Assembly: GCA_002436025.1 (NCBI GenBank) | Contig: DIXM01000013.1 | Span: forward strand, 62,001-126,000 | Direction of reading: 5' to 3' | Length of the DNA stretch: 64,000 nucleotides | Source: a candidate division Hyd24-12 bacterium UBA6080 | GTDB taxonomy: Bacteria > Fermentibacterota > Fermentibacteria > Fermentibacterales > JCC-6 | In this document: piece after piece, positions 27,513 through 36,351 of the stretch | Numbering within the stretch: position 1 is the stretch's first letter | Layout: each line of letters begins with the position of its first letter | Program-made: the position numbers and the translations under genes | Notes under the pieces: generated by a model | What the model was told of the DNA's origin: nothing | Databases searched by the model: none | The model's input: the letters and a program-made list of their open reading frames with translations, nothing else

Positions 27513-29249
27513 ATGTCTTCCATCAAACATTCACTTGCGCGCGGTGCAAACCGAGCGCCAATTCTTGAAGCAGTCGTTCTGGCTGCTTTTCTTTTGCTTC
27601 TTCCCGGTACGGCTGTTTCCCAACCGGACCAGCTGAATCCGTACAACGATTCTGACGGGATGCCTGTCTGCACTGCAAACTTCGATCAAACCACCCCGGC
27701 GATCGTATCGGACGGCAGCGGAGGCTCAATAATTGCCTGGAAAGATATTCGCAATGGCAATAACGACATCTATATTCAACGTACAAGCCTCAGCGGGTCC
27801 CTGCTGTGGTTGAACAACGGCATCGCGATCTGCACGGCAGGCAGCTCCCAGGAACTGCCCCAGATCGTCACCGACGGTTCAGGTGGCGCGATAGTCGTAT
27901 GGCAGGACTATCGCAACGGCAGTTTTGACATTTATGCTCAACGCGTGAATTCGAGCGGTGAAGCTCTTTGGAACGACAACGGCGTTCCGGTCTGCACCGC
28001 GGCGTTCGACCAGTTCAACATCTCTTCGATCAGCGACGGCCAGGGTGGAGCAATTCTCACCTGGGAGGACAATCGCAGCAATGTTGTGAATTGTCCCGAT
28101 GTCTACGCACAGCGCGTGAACTCTGACGGTAGCATGCTGTGGACTGCCAATGGCGTTTCGGTGTGCAACCAGGCCGCTGCGCAGCACGGCCCCAGACTTG
28201 TCAGCGACGCAAGCGGCGGTGCATTCATAACCTGGTATGACCAGCGCGCAGGCGACTACGACATCTACACCCAGCGTGTAGCTTCGGGCGGTGCGGTTCA
28301 ATGGACCACCAACGGAGTGGCAACCTGCACCATGGCCACGGACCAGCTCATGCCCGACATCTGCAGCGATGGAGCCGGCGGAGTCATAATCACATGGCAC
28401 GACTTCCGTTCAACGACCGATTACAACATCTATGCCCAGAGACAGGGTCCGAGCGGCGCAATTGTGTGGGTTGTCGACGGCGTGGTCATGAACAACAATG
28501 TGGGATACGACCAGATCAACGCAAGGATCGTCAGCGACGGAACAGGCGGAGCCGTAATAGTCTGGCAGGACTATGTAACTGGCACCACCTCCGACATATA
28601 TGCGCAGCGTGTTGCCTCGGCCGGAGCGGTACAGTGGACGGCGACCGGCGTGATCATTTGTACTGCGGCAGGCAACCAGATCGATCCCCAGATAGTCTCC
28701 GACGGGAACAGTGGCGCCTTCGTGACCTGGGAGGACTATCGCAGCGTCTCCACCTCCGACATATATGCGCAGCGCATAGCAGCAAATGCCGCAATCTACT
28801 GGCCCGCTACCGGCTATCTGATCTGCGGCGCAGACAGTCTTCAGAGCGCCCCTGCGATGGCAAGTGATGGAAACCAGGGCGCCATCGTGGCCTGGCAGGA
28901 CCATCGGAACACCAGTTGGGACATCTATGCACAGGGGTTCGATATATCAGGTACCGGCATTGAGGGCGGATTGTCACCTCTCGAGTCACAACTGGTCCTC
29001 TTCCCGGCGTTCCCCAACCCGTCGACCTCCATGGTCGGGTTCTCATTCTCTCTTCCGGGTTCGGGTACGGTTGACCTCGCGGTGTATGACATCACCGGGC
29101 GCAAGGTGGCCACGGTCATCAGCGGCGAGATGCTTGCCGGAACGCACCAGGCTTCCTGGAACGGTTCTTCGGCGGCAGAAGGAGTGTACTTCTGCAGGCT
29201 CTCTTATGAAGGAATGACCGAGACCAGCCAAGTGGTCGTACTGAGGTAG
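27513..29249 (+). CDS. Secreted eight-repeat protein with a C-terminal sorting module
   Basis: 578 residues. An N-terminal hydrophobic leader (AVVLAAFLLLLPGTAVS, ends near residue 36) is followed by eight tandem units of about 52-57 residues, each of the form (V/I)SDGxGGAxxxWxDxRxxxxDIYAQRVxxxGxxxWxxxGVxxC; these look like blades or short beta sheets and each unit carries a cysteine near its end. Residues about 500-578 form the C-terminal module (PNPSTSMVGFSFSLPGSG ... DITGRKVATV ... GVYFCRLSY) typical of T9SS/FlgD-like tails. It is likely a cell-surface or extracellular protein; ligand unknown. It has its own promoter and terminator. Confidence 0.8.
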   Translation: MSSIKHSLARGANRAPILEAVVLAAFLLLLPGTAVSQPDQLNPYNDSDGMPVCTANFDQTTPAIVSDGSGGSIIAWKDIRNGNNDIYIQRTSLSGSLLWLNNGIAICTAGSSQELPQIVTDGSGGAIVVWQDYRNGSFDIYAQRVNSSGEALWNDNGVPVCTAAFDQFNISSISDGQGGAILTWEDNRSNVVNCPDVYAQRVNSDGSMLWTANGVSVCNQAAAQHGPRLVSDASGGAFITWYDQRAGDYDIYTQRVASGGAVQWTTNGVATCTMATDQLMPDICSDGAGGVIITWHDFRSTTDYNIYAQRQGPSGAIVWVVDGVVMNNNVGYDQINARIVSDGTGGAVIVWQDYVTGTTSDIYAQRVASAGAVQWTATGVIICTAAGNQIDPQIVSDGNSGAFVTWEDYRSVSTSDIYAQRIAANAAIYWPATGYLICGADSLQSAPAMASDGNQGAIVAWQDHRNTSWDIYAQGFDISGTGIEGGLSPLESQLVLFPAFPNPSTSMVGFSFSLPGSGTVDLAVYDITGRKVATVISGEMLAGTHQASWNGSSAAEGVYFCRLSYEGMTETSQVVVLR

Positions 29250-29311
29250 GCCTGAATGATAGAGTGGTGTCCATCCGCATGACAACAATGACCTGATGGA
29301 CAACAAAAAGG

Positions 29312-29356
29312 GAGTTCCTGTGACGGTGATCGGTTCACCCCACAGGAACTCTTTTT
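29312..29356 (+). terminator. Terminator, probably bidirectional, between convergent genes
   Basis: An 11-bp stem GAGTTCCTGTG / CACAGGAACTC (29312-29322 with 29341-29351) is followed by TTTTT on the plus strand and flanked by AAAAAG on the other side, so it can stop both the repeat-protein transcript and the converging lamin-tail gene. The 18-base loop contains a second small hairpin. Confidence 0.75.
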
Positions 29357-29388
29357 ATCTCACGATTCACAAGACCCTGCCGGGTGGC

Positions 29389-29979
29389 TCACTCCACGCT
29401 GTTAACGGCTCCCGGCGTTCCCCAGCACTTGTCGTCCCCGGTCTCGGGGTCGGGCAGCGGGCAGTTGAGATCGACAGATACCGCCCAGTTGGCTGCGTTG
29501 TTTGGTCCCCTGATGTTTATCTTCTCAAGCGAGGCACCGGTTCCGTCAGCGGTGCTTCGCTGCTGTCCGTCCTCTATTCCCCAGTGGTCGGTGTAGGAAA
29601 GCATGTCGATCATCATGCCGTAGCGGTCACTGAGGGTTATCATGTCCGAGGCGTTGGACAGTCCCGGCCACTCCCCGGTCCAGGAAACGACGGGAACGCT
29701 TTCACCGTACTTGTCAACGAAAGACTCCATGTCCGCGGGAGCCACCACCCTGGCACCGGCAGCCAGTTCGTACTCATCAAGCACAAGCCCGTTGCCACGG
29801 TCGCTTAGCACCATTCCCTGGAGTTGAAGGGGGCTTTCGGTGAGGTTGCAGAGCTCGACCCATTCGTAAAGGCTGTCAGGGCCCAGTGTGGGGCCATCGG
29901 GGTTGTACATGATCTCGGTGATGGCCACGTCGTTCAACCCTGAGATCAGCGCTATCAGTACCGATACGCCAGGCAGCAT
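29389..29979 (-). CDS. Secreted lamin-tail-domain protein
   Basis: 196 residues. After a short hydrophobic leader (PGVSVLIALISGL) comes VAITEIMYNPDGPT, then YEWVELCNLTESPLQLQGM and LSDRGNG: the classic start of a bacterial lamin-tail domain, an Ig-like beta sandwich. A region VVSWTGEWPGLSNASDMITL and the end INIRGPNNAANWAVSVD also fit that family. Such domains occur in secreted nucleases and phosphatases and as surface modules; here the domain stands alone with no enzyme attached. It follows the possible broken lipoprotein gene on the same strand. Confidence 0.8.
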   Translation of the reverse strand: MLPGVSVLIALISGLNDVAITEIMYNPDGPTLGPDSLYEWVELCNLTESPLQLQGMVLSDRGNGLVLDEYELAAGARVVAPADMESFVDKYGESVPVVSWTGEWPGLSNASDMITLSDRYGMMIDMLSYTDHWGIEDGQQRSTADGTGASLEKINIRGPNNAANWAVSVDLNCPLPDPETGDDKCWGTPGAVNSVE

Positions 29980-30012
29980 TGTAACCTCCGGATGAGTTGT
30001 TCGGGGCCGCTT

Positions 30013-30191
30013 TCAGAACTTATGGCAGCTTCCTGTTCTGATGAATGGACCCGAGAAATCGACTGTGAACTCTTCAGTCGTGTCATCTTCAACCTTCACT
30101 TGCCCACCATGAAGGGATAGCCCGTATCCCCGCAGGCAAGCGAAATCATCAGACTGACAGGAAGGACTGATGCAAAAACCGAGCTTCTCAT
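30013..30191 (-). pseudogene. Possible frameshifted small lipoprotein gene
   Basis: This lies in a 309-base gap. From ATG 30191 the frame reads a good lipoprotein signal, RSSVFASVLPVSLMISLACGD, but stops after 31 residues at 30096. In the adjacent frame the sequence from about 30110 to 30013 reads HGGQVKVEDDTTEEFTVDFS and then a short tail before its stop, plausible as mature protein. Joining the two by one indel in 30100-30130 would give a lipoprotein of about 60 residues. No ribosome-binding site is obvious. It may equally be chance; the rest of 29980-30288 shows nothing. Confidence 0.25.
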
Positions 30192-30288
30192 GCAATCATA
30201 CGCTCTGGAAAAAAACCTCACAGCATGCGTTTCAACATTATATGACCGATGGTTGGTTTGAACAAGGCAGAGGCCTTGTCTGCGCAGT

Positions 30289-30999
30289 TCATGTTGCGAT
30301 CGCGGAAAGGACCGTTTCAGCGTAGATCCGGGCACCGAGGCTGTTCAGGTGGGCGCCGTCCATGGTGAGGTGAAGGCCGCGTCGGCGGGCCAGGTAGTCA
30401 GCGCCTGCGTCGGGCGCTGTGACAAGCGAATCAAGGAACACCGAGGAATGCCTGTCCAGGAAGTAGGCCGAAGGTTCGGGGACCAGCAGCATCTCAGCGT
30501 CGAAAGCCTTTGCCACGTCGGCAATTCCCGCGCCGTGCCCCTCCCCCAGCGTCCTTATCACGGCGTTGTAGCGGTTTCTTGTGCGGTTGATGTCACTTTG
30601 GGGGTTCTCTCCCAGGCAGGCCACCGTTGCGAGGATCACCCGGACATTCCGGGGGATGGATGAGAGCATCTCGTCGTATGTCTGCTGAAAGGCTTCAGGT
30701 GTGGTCATTGGAACACTGCCGCGGAACTGAAGGTCTCGCGCGAGCTTTTTCCAGGCTCCACCCCTGCGGTGGAACAGGGGGATCAGAATGTCGTTGGCCC
30801 CAACCTCCAGAAGCAGGATGTCGGGGTTGCACGAGGCGATGAGGGGGTTCAGGCGCCACCTTGCCTCGGTAACAGTGGCCCCTCCCCTGCCCTCCACCAC
30901 CATTTCATGCGCGCAACCCAGCCTGGCCATCATGCCCGGATAGGCAACGCCGGGGTGACCGGCGGTTAGACTGTCGCCAAGAAGAAGCAGCCTGCCCAT
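30289..30999 (-). CDS. SGNH/GDSL-family hydrolase
   Basis: 236 residues from ATG 30999, chosen because GAAGAAAGG stands just upstream and the family's first strand begins immediately (GRLLLLGDSLTAGH, catalytic Ser near residue 10). The other SGNH blocks are visible: a glycine in GRGGATV, the EVGANDI asparagine (about 77) and DGAHLNSLG with the Asp/His pair near the C-terminus. No signal peptide; probably cytoplasmic or leaderless. Such enzymes deacylate or deacetylate esters and the substrate is unknown. An in-frame extension to 31134 exists but is unlike the family. Confidence 0.82.
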   Translation of the reverse strand: MGRLLLLGDSLTAGHPGVAYPGMMARLGCAHEMVVEGRGGATVTEARWRLNPLIASCNPDILLLEVGANDILIPLFHRRGGAWKKLARDLQFRGSVPMTTPEAFQQTYDEMLSSIPRNVRVILATVACLGENPQSDINRTRNRYNAVIRTLGEGHGAGIADVAKAFDAEMLLVPEPSAYFLDRHSSVFLDSLVTAPDAGADYLARRRGLHLTMDGAHLNSLGARIYAETVLSAIAT

Positions 31000-31119
31000 G
31001 ACACCTTTCTTCGGGTTGGTTTGATTATGCGACATCGCCTGTCGAAAGGAAATGAGCTTTCCCGGCGCTGCTGAAGCCTCCGGGAGAACGATACGTCCGG
31101 GATCGATCCTGAGACTTCC

Positions 31120-31150
31120 GGCGGGTTCCTCCAAAATGGAGAAACCCGCC
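31120..31150 (-). terminator. Hairpin downstream of the ornithine aminotransferase gene
   Basis: Arms GGCGGGTTcCTCC and GGAgAAACCCGCC (31120-31150) pair with a short AAAA-containing loop, 13 bases past the rocD stop. There is no T-run on the minus strand, so termination efficiency is uncertain. Confidence 0.45.
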
Positions 31151-31162
31151 GGATAGACGCTA

Positions 31163-32389
31163 TCAGGTGAAAGACAGGATGGAACTGCGGATTATCGCGA
31201 CGCAGTCAAGGATCTGTTCCTCGGTGATCACCAGTGGCGGCGCGAACCTGATGATGTCACCGTGGGTGGGCTTTGCCAGAAGGCCGTTCTCGGCCATCCT
31301 GAGGCACACGTCCCACGCTTCCATTCCACCGGTGGGCTTGATGACCACCGCGTTAAGAAGCCCCTTGCCCCTCACCAGTGAGATCATGGGTGAATCGATC
31401 GCAGAAAGCTCTTTACGCAGCAGCGCGCCGAGTTTCTCGGACCTCTCCGCGAGCTTCTCCTCCCGTACAACCTCGAGGGCGGCTATGGCCACCCTGGCGC
31501 CGATGGGGTTGCCCCCGAAGGTCGATCCGTGCTGGCCCGGTTTGATCACGAGCATCACGTCGTCGTCGGCCAGAACGGCGGAAACAGGATAGAGGCCTCC
31601 GCTGATGGCCTTGCCCAGGATGAGGATGTCCGGTCTGACCCCTTCGTGATCACAGGCCAGCAGCCGCCCGGTGCGGGCGATTCCGGTCTGTACCTCGTCG
31701 GCGATGAAAAGGACGTTCTTCTTCCTGCAAAGCCCGGCGGCCCCGCTGAGGTATCCCTGATCGGGAACGAAAACCCCTGCCTCGCCCTGGATGGGCTCCA
31801 CCAGGAAGCCTGCGACATCAGTGTCTTCGAGCGCCTTTTCCAGCGCGGGAAGGTTGTTGTACGGGATTCGAACGAAGCCCGGTCCGAAGGGGCCGTAATC
31901 GCCGAAGGCGTCAGGGTCGCTCGAGAACGAGACGATGGTTGTCGTGCGGCCGTGGAAGTTGTTGTCGCACACGATTATCTTCGCCTGGTTGGCGGAAATG
32001 CCCTTCTTCTGGTAGGCCCACTTCCGGCAGAGCTTGATCGCGGTTTCGACCGCTTCAGCGCCGGTGTTCATGGGAAGCACCTTCTCGAAACCGAAGTACT
32101 CGGTCACGTACTTTTCAAAAACACCCAGGACATCGTTGTAGAAAGCCCTGGAGGTGAGGGCAAGGACCTGGGCCTGGTCCGTGAGGGCCTTTACGATCTT
32201 CGGGTGGCAGTGCCCCTGGTTGACTGCCGAGTACGAGGAAAGGAAGTCATAGTAGCGTTTTCCCTCGACATCCCAGACATGAACGCCCTGCCCGCGTGCC
32301 AGTACCACGGGAAGGGGGTGGTAGTTATGGGCTCCGTACCTGTCTTCAAGTTCCATCGCCATCTTCGAGGTCATTTTCTCTGCAGTCAC
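31163..32389 (-). CDS. rocD: Ornithine aminotransferase (ornithine-oxo-acid transaminase)
   Basis: 408 residues, GTG start with GGGAG upstream. This class III PLP transaminase shows the ornithine aminotransferase pattern from end to end: RYGAHNYHPLPVVLARG, YYDFLSSYSAVNQGH, LPMNTGAEAVETAIK, EPIQGEAGV, DEVQTG with the PLP-ring aspartate, LGKAISGGLYPVSAVL with the Schiff-base lysine, and HGSTFGGNPIGARVA. It transfers the delta-amino group of ornithine to 2-oxoglutarate, giving glutamate semialdehyde and glutamate. The glutamate can feed the dehydrogenase encoded at 10457. It is transcribed apart from its neighbours. Confidence 0.93.
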   Translation of the reverse strand: MTAEKMTSKMAMELEDRYGAHNYHPLPVVLARGQGVHVWDVEGKRYYDFLSSYSAVNQGHCHPKIVKALTDQAQVLALTSRAFYNDVLGVFEKYVTEYFGFEKVLPMNTGAEAVETAIKLCRKWAYQKKGISANQAKIIVCDNNFHGRTTTIVSFSSDPDAFGDYGPFGPGFVRIPYNNLPALEKALEDTDVAGFLVEPIQGEAGVFVPDQGYLSGAAGLCRKKNVLFIADEVQTGIARTGRLLACDHEGVRPDILILGKAISGGLYPVSAVLADDDVMLVIKPGQHGSTFGGNPIGARVAIAALEVVREEKLAERSEKLGALLRKELSAIDSPMISLVRGKGLLNAVVIKPTGGMEAWDVCLRMAENGLLAKPTHGDIIRFAPPLVITEEQILDCVAIIRSSILSFT

Positions 32390-32606
32390 AACTCACGCTC
32401 CCGGTCGGACGGCCCGCCGGTTTTCTTCCGGAAAACCGGTTACTGCCGATGTTTCAGTGGTGAAAGCCGGCACGCCAGCCTTCGTTTGCATTGAGCTTGG
32501 ATGCTAACAAAGCGCCCCTGAAAAGTCAAACCGAGGGATTGTCGGGGTTGCCGGAGAGGGACATATAACCACTTCGGCTGCATTCCAGGGGAAAGGAAAA
32601 CCCGCC

Positions 32607-32990
32607 ATGAAGAGTTCGGGAGGGAACTACGTCCAATGGTCCGTGGCCCAGCTCCTTTCCGGTGCCGTCTGCGCCGGGCTGACCCTCATGAAGGTCTCCC
32701 TTCTGCCAGCCCTCGGGGCGTCACTTGCGGTGATCGCCCTCTACAAGCTTCTGTACAAGTGGGAGCACAAGGCAACCAGAACCGACATGCAAAACATGCT
32801 GAGGGTGTTCTCCCGCTCCAGTCTCGCCACCCTCGCCGTCCTGACACTTGCCCATAACTGGCTCCGGGATTACTGGATAAGTGCCCTGTGGGCCGTGGCG
32901 CTCGCATCCAGGGGCTTCTTCGGTCTCATCGTGTTCGCCCGCGGGACCAGCATGTCCGCGGAAGAAGCAGGAAAGGAAGAATTGGAATGA
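32607..32990 (+). CDS. Small integral membrane protein, unknown function
   Basis: 127 residues with GGGGAAAGG upstream. Three or four hydrophobic segments are visible (about 11-30 AQLLSGAVCAGLTLMKVSLL, 34-48, 72-85 and 88-110), with a short charged link (KWEHKATRTDMQNML) and an acidic tail (SAEEAGKEELE). There is no recognised family. Its stop overlaps the start of the secreted propeller protein by four bases (ATGA), so the two are co-translated. Confidence 0.6.
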   Translation: MKSSGGNYVQWSVAQLLSGAVCAGLTLMKVSLLPALGASLAVIALYKLLYKWEHKATRTDMQNMLRVFSRSSLATLAVLTLAHNWLRDYWISALWAVALASRGFFGLIVFARGTSMSAEEAGKEELE

Positions 32991-34642
32991 AGGTTATCAC
33001 GCTTCTTCTTGTTTGTGCCGGCGCCGTCTCTGCGGCGTTCGACAACTCGGTGATGGTGGAGGTCAACGCGGAGGGAGTGTTCTACCTCCCCGCCTCAACC
33101 AGCGCCGTTCCGGCCGCTCCGGTCGTCACGCCCACTTTCGCTTCCTCCCTGCTGTGGCACTACAGCCAGGCCGAAGGCCTCACTCAGAAGACGTGTCCGA
33201 TCGGCAACTCAGGTGAGTACGTATTCACCGGCGGCTGGTACGGCGGCGGCAGGATGTTCGAAGGTGTTTCCGGCGACGGCTCGGTGTTCTGGCAGAACGA
33301 GCCCGAACTCGAATCGGGCCAGTACTGGACTTCGCTCGGCACCGGGACCTCAGCCTCAGAAACCACTGACAGGTTCTGGCTTGCACGGACCTTCGCGGTG
33401 TGGGACGACAACGGCACACCCGGTTACACCCCTGACGACTTCCTTGTGTCGGACGACAATGTGGAGGTCTGCCTTTTCAGTGGCGCATCTTCCCTTCCGT
33501 TGTGGGTCTGGGATGGGTCCGGGTCGTTCGAAGCCGGTTCGGTCGACCAGGCCGGTACTTACGACTGCTCGGACGACGGGGCGGTGTTCGCGCTCGGTGG
33601 TCTGAAGGACGGTCACCTTGCTGTTGTGGTCTTCGACCAGGGATCAGCTGAGCCGGCGCTTCTGTTCGAGAGCACGGACTACGTCTACTCCCCAAGGCAG
33701 CTCCGGCTCACCGCCGACGGGTCAAAGATCATCTTCAGCGTTGGCGCGACCCTTCTTCGTGTCGACGTGGCAACGGGTTCGCTGGAGGGTACTTTCAACC
33801 TGGGGGCATCCACCGACTGCTTCGGTGTCTCCGCCGACGGCTCACTGGTCGCGTTCGGCTTCACTGCGGCAAGGCTGGCGCAGTGGAACGGTTCGGCATA
33901 CGAACAGGCCTGGTCGAGGAGCGTCAGCGGGTACTACGCCGGCGCTGCAACGGTTTCGGATGACAACGGCACGGTGTACTTCGGGTTCTACAAGAGCAAC
34001 TACATGTCGAACAGGATCTACAGGTTTGACGCAGCCAGCTCTACTCCGCTCTGGACCTACGATTACCCGACCGGGTCGGGTTCCAATCAGGACATCGTGA
34101 GCTGGATGGACTGCTCCTCGGACGGCAGATGGCTGGCCGTCTCCTCATGGGGCTGCCAGAGCGGCGGCGGAGCCGAGGTGACGGTCCTGGACGACCAGGG
34201 CCCTTCAGCGCCCGTGTTCACCATAGACACCCCAGGCTCCATGTTCCATGTGGACATCTCAGCGGACGGAAGCCTGGTGAGCGCAGCGGGCAAGCATGTT
34301 CACGCAAATGTTTTCGGGTCGGGCACCGATGTTTACATGGCCGAGGTGACAACAACGGGTGTTGAGGAAGGCGGGCCGGTCGCCCGCTCCCTGATGGGAA
34401 GCCCAAACCCCTGTTCAGCTTCCGGTTCAGTCATTTTCGGGTTCTTCGTTCCCGAACAGGGACAAGTGGAACTGAGCGTCTTTGACCTGGCGGGCAGGAG
34501 GGTAGCCGGTATCTGCAGCGAAGTGATGCAGGCGGGCGAACACACCGTTTCATACTCCCCCGACCTTGCCAGCGGCCTGTACCTCGTCCGACTCGCGGCA
34601 CCCGGACGGGTGGAGCTTTCCAAGCTGCTGGTGAACGACTGA
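32987..34642 (+). CDS. Secreted WD40/PQQ-like propeller protein with a C-terminal sorting module
   Basis: 551 residues from ATG 32987, where a short signal (KVITLLLVCAGAVSA) begins; upstream in-frame sequence belongs to the previous gene's other frame. Repeated units such as YSPRQLRLTADGSKIIFSV, DCFGVSADGSLVAFGF, ATVSDDNGTVYFGF and HVDISADGSLVSAAG indicate a seven- or eight-bladed beta propeller. The last 80 residues are the tail module (GSPNPCSASGSVIFGF ... FDLAGRRVAGI ... GLYLVRL). It is probably displayed on, or released from, the outer membrane. The role is unknown. Confidence 0.78.
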   Translation: MKVITLLLVCAGAVSAAFDNSVMVEVNAEGVFYLPASTSAVPAAPVVTPTFASSLLWHYSQAEGLTQKTCPIGNSGEYVFTGGWYGGGRMFEGVSGDGSVFWQNEPELESGQYWTSLGTGTSASETTDRFWLARTFAVWDDNGTPGYTPDDFLVSDDNVEVCLFSGASSLPLWVWDGSGSFEAGSVDQAGTYDCSDDGAVFALGGLKDGHLAVVVFDQGSAEPALLFESTDYVYSPRQLRLTADGSKIIFSVGATLLRVDVATGSLEGTFNLGASTDCFGVSADGSLVAFGFTAARLAQWNGSAYEQAWSRSVSGYYAGAATVSDDNGTVYFGFYKSNYMSNRIYRFDAASSTPLWTYDYPTGSGSNQDIVSWMDCSSDGRWLAVSSWGCQSGGGAEVTVLDDQGPSAPVFTIDTPGSMFHVDISADGSLVSAAGKHVHANVFGSGTDVYMAEVTTTGVEEGGPVARSLMGSPNPCSASGSVIFGFFVPEQGQVELSVFDLAGRRVAGICSEVMQAGEHTVSYSPDLASGLYLVRLAAPGRVELSKLLVND

Positions 34643-34729
34643 CATGACCCGGACTCCCCTCTCAGGGCTATCTTTCTTACATTTGAATGCGAATCGCAGA
34701 GTTGATCGTTCCAAACCCGGGGAGGATTC

Positions 34730-35593
34730 ATGACCGACGGGTCACCGATCGTTGTTGAACACCTCGTCAGGGCCTTCCAGATCAAGGCGGGACTCGCCAG
34801 GCTCGAAGCGGTGAAGGATGTGAGTTTCCGCCTCGAACAGGGTGAGATCCTTGGTTTTCTTGGCCACAACGGGGCAGGCAAGACGACGACCATGAAGTGC
34901 GTGCTGGGTCTTCTCCACCCCACTTCAGGCAGGGCAAGGGTATGGGGTTTGCCTCCCGGAAGTCCCGGCGCCAGGGCAAGGCTTGGATACGTGCCCGAAA
35001 ACCCCGACTACGATCAGAGCTTCTCGAGCCTTGAGCTGCTGCGGGTTTTCGCCGGGATGCGCGGGCTTCCGGGAACCGACACGGACTGGAAAAAACTGCT
35101 CGAACGCGTCGGGCTCCGGGGCTGGGAGACTATGAGGCTGAAAAACCATTCCAAGGGAATGCGGCAGCGACTGAGCCTTGCGCTTGCGCTGCAGTCGAAG
35201 CCCGGGCTCCTCGTTCTTGACGAGCCCACCGGCGGCCTCGACCCCATCGCCCGGAAGGAGTTCCGCGACATCATCCTTGAAGAGAACGCCAGGGGCGCTT
35301 CGATCTTCCTGTCATCCCACCTTCTCAGTGAGGTTGAAAGCGTATGCAACCGTGTGATTATCCTCAACCGCGGAGCTGTGGTACGTACCGGAACCCTCCA
35401 GGAACTCCTGGGGGGAGAGGAAACCCACCGGGTCTCCTATCTGGAAGGCCAGACAGCGAAAGAGGTCACCGTTCCTTCCATCGAGCTGCAGGGAACCATC
35501 GACATGCTTCGCGGAAAGGGGTTTCCGGTAACGGGCGTTGAGAGATCATGGAAAAGCCTCGAAGAGGTTTTCCTGTCCGCGACGGAGGCCTGA
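34730..35593 (+). CDS. ABC-2-type transporter ATP-binding protein
   Basis: 287 residues. Walker A GHNGAGKTTT (about residues 45-54), Q-loop region YVPENPDYDQSFSS, a variant signature NHSKGMRQRLSLALAL and Walker B LLVLDEPTGGLDP with the H-loop LSSHLLSEVE are all present. The C-terminal 70 residues (VVRTGTLQELLGGEETHRV) are typical of drug/lipid exporters of the ABC-2 class. GGGGAGGAT precedes ATG 34730. It opens a five-gene operon; the permease starts two bases after its stop. Confidence 0.92.
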   Translation: MTDGSPIVVEHLVRAFQIKAGLARLEAVKDVSFRLEQGEILGFLGHNGAGKTTTMKCVLGLLHPTSGRARVWGLPPGSPGARARLGYVPENPDYDQSFSSLELLRVFAGMRGLPGTDTDWKKLLERVGLRGWETMRLKNHSKGMRQRLSLALALQSKPGLLVLDEPTGGLDPIARKEFRDIILEENARGASIFLSSHLLSEVESVCNRVIILNRGAVVRTGTLQELLGGEETHRVSYLEGQTAKEVTVPSIELQGTIDMLRGKGFPVTGVERSWKSLEEVFLSATEA

Positions 35594-35595
35594 TC

Positions 35596-36351
35596 ATGAG
35601 GGGCGTTTTAGTGTTCAGCGTCATGACGCTCAGGATGCTTTTCCGCAAAAGGACCCCCTGGGGGATACTGACAGGCGTTCTTCTTGCCCTTTTCGCCATC
35701 GCCCAGGTTCCCAGCTTCTCCGTTGGCAACCAGGGCAGGTTCATCCTGGATTTCGGGCTTTTCGGGATTGAACTGGGCGCCCTCGTGCTGGCCATGGGTC
35801 TTGCGGCGAACCTCTTCCCGCACGATCGCGAACAGCGCACGGTAATGCCCCTCGTGGCGGTTCCGCTCTCGCGATGGCAGTACCTTCTGGGCCGTTTCCT
35901 CGGGGCGGCCATGGTTCAGGCCTCGGCGCTTCTGGTGAGCTGCGCAGGCCTGGTAGTGATCCTTCTGATCCGGGGGATCCGGGTCCCGGAGGACATCTTC
36001 CCCGCAACCATCCTCATTGTGTCCGAGGGATGGTTCCTGCTGGCAACGGTTTTCTTCTTCAGCTTCTTCACCAGCCCCCCCCTGAACTGGCCCCTCACCA
36101 CCATCCTATTCGTACTCAGCCAGATGAGCGTAAGGGACTTCGTTGACCTTGTCCCGGCGAGCCCCGACCTCATGCGGGGGTTAAGGCTCCTTCTCCCCCA
36201 CGCCGATGTGTTCCACATAAAGGACCCGCTGGCACACGGTTTCGATGTGGCCCCGCAGTTCTTCGCCCTGGCGGTGTTCTACGGGCTATGCTACACAGCC
36301 TTCATGCTCAGTCTGGCACTTGCTGTCTTCCGGGGAAGGGACCTGAAGTGA
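35596..36351 (+). CDS. ABC-2-type transporter permease
   Basis: 251 residues from ATG 35596. About six membrane helices: near residues 22-38 (PWGILTGVLLALFAIAQV), 53-72, 104-124, 138-160, 165-180 and 225-245. The segment FPHDREQRTVMPLVAVPLSRWQYLLGRFLGAAMVQ after the second helix is the usual coupling element in this family. It is the membrane partner of the preceding ATPase. The substrate is unknown; the following genes may supply accessory parts. The stop overlaps the next start as GTGA. Confidence 0.85.
   Translation: MRGVLVFSVMTLRMLFRKRTPWGILTGVLLALFAIAQVPSFSVGNQGRFILDFGLFGIELGALVLAMGLAANLFPHDREQRTVMPLVAVPLSRWQYLLGRFLGAAMVQASALLVSCAGLVVILLIRGIRVPEDIFPATILIVSEGWFLLATVFFFSFFTSPPLNWPLTTILFVLSQMSVRDFVDLVPASPDLMRGLRLLLPHADVFHIKDPLAHGFDVAPQFFALAVFYGLCYTAFMLSLALAVFRGRDLK

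Noticed and set aside
31529..32494. A 321-codon plus-strand frame
   Set aside because: Shadow of the ornithine aminotransferase gene on the opposite strand.
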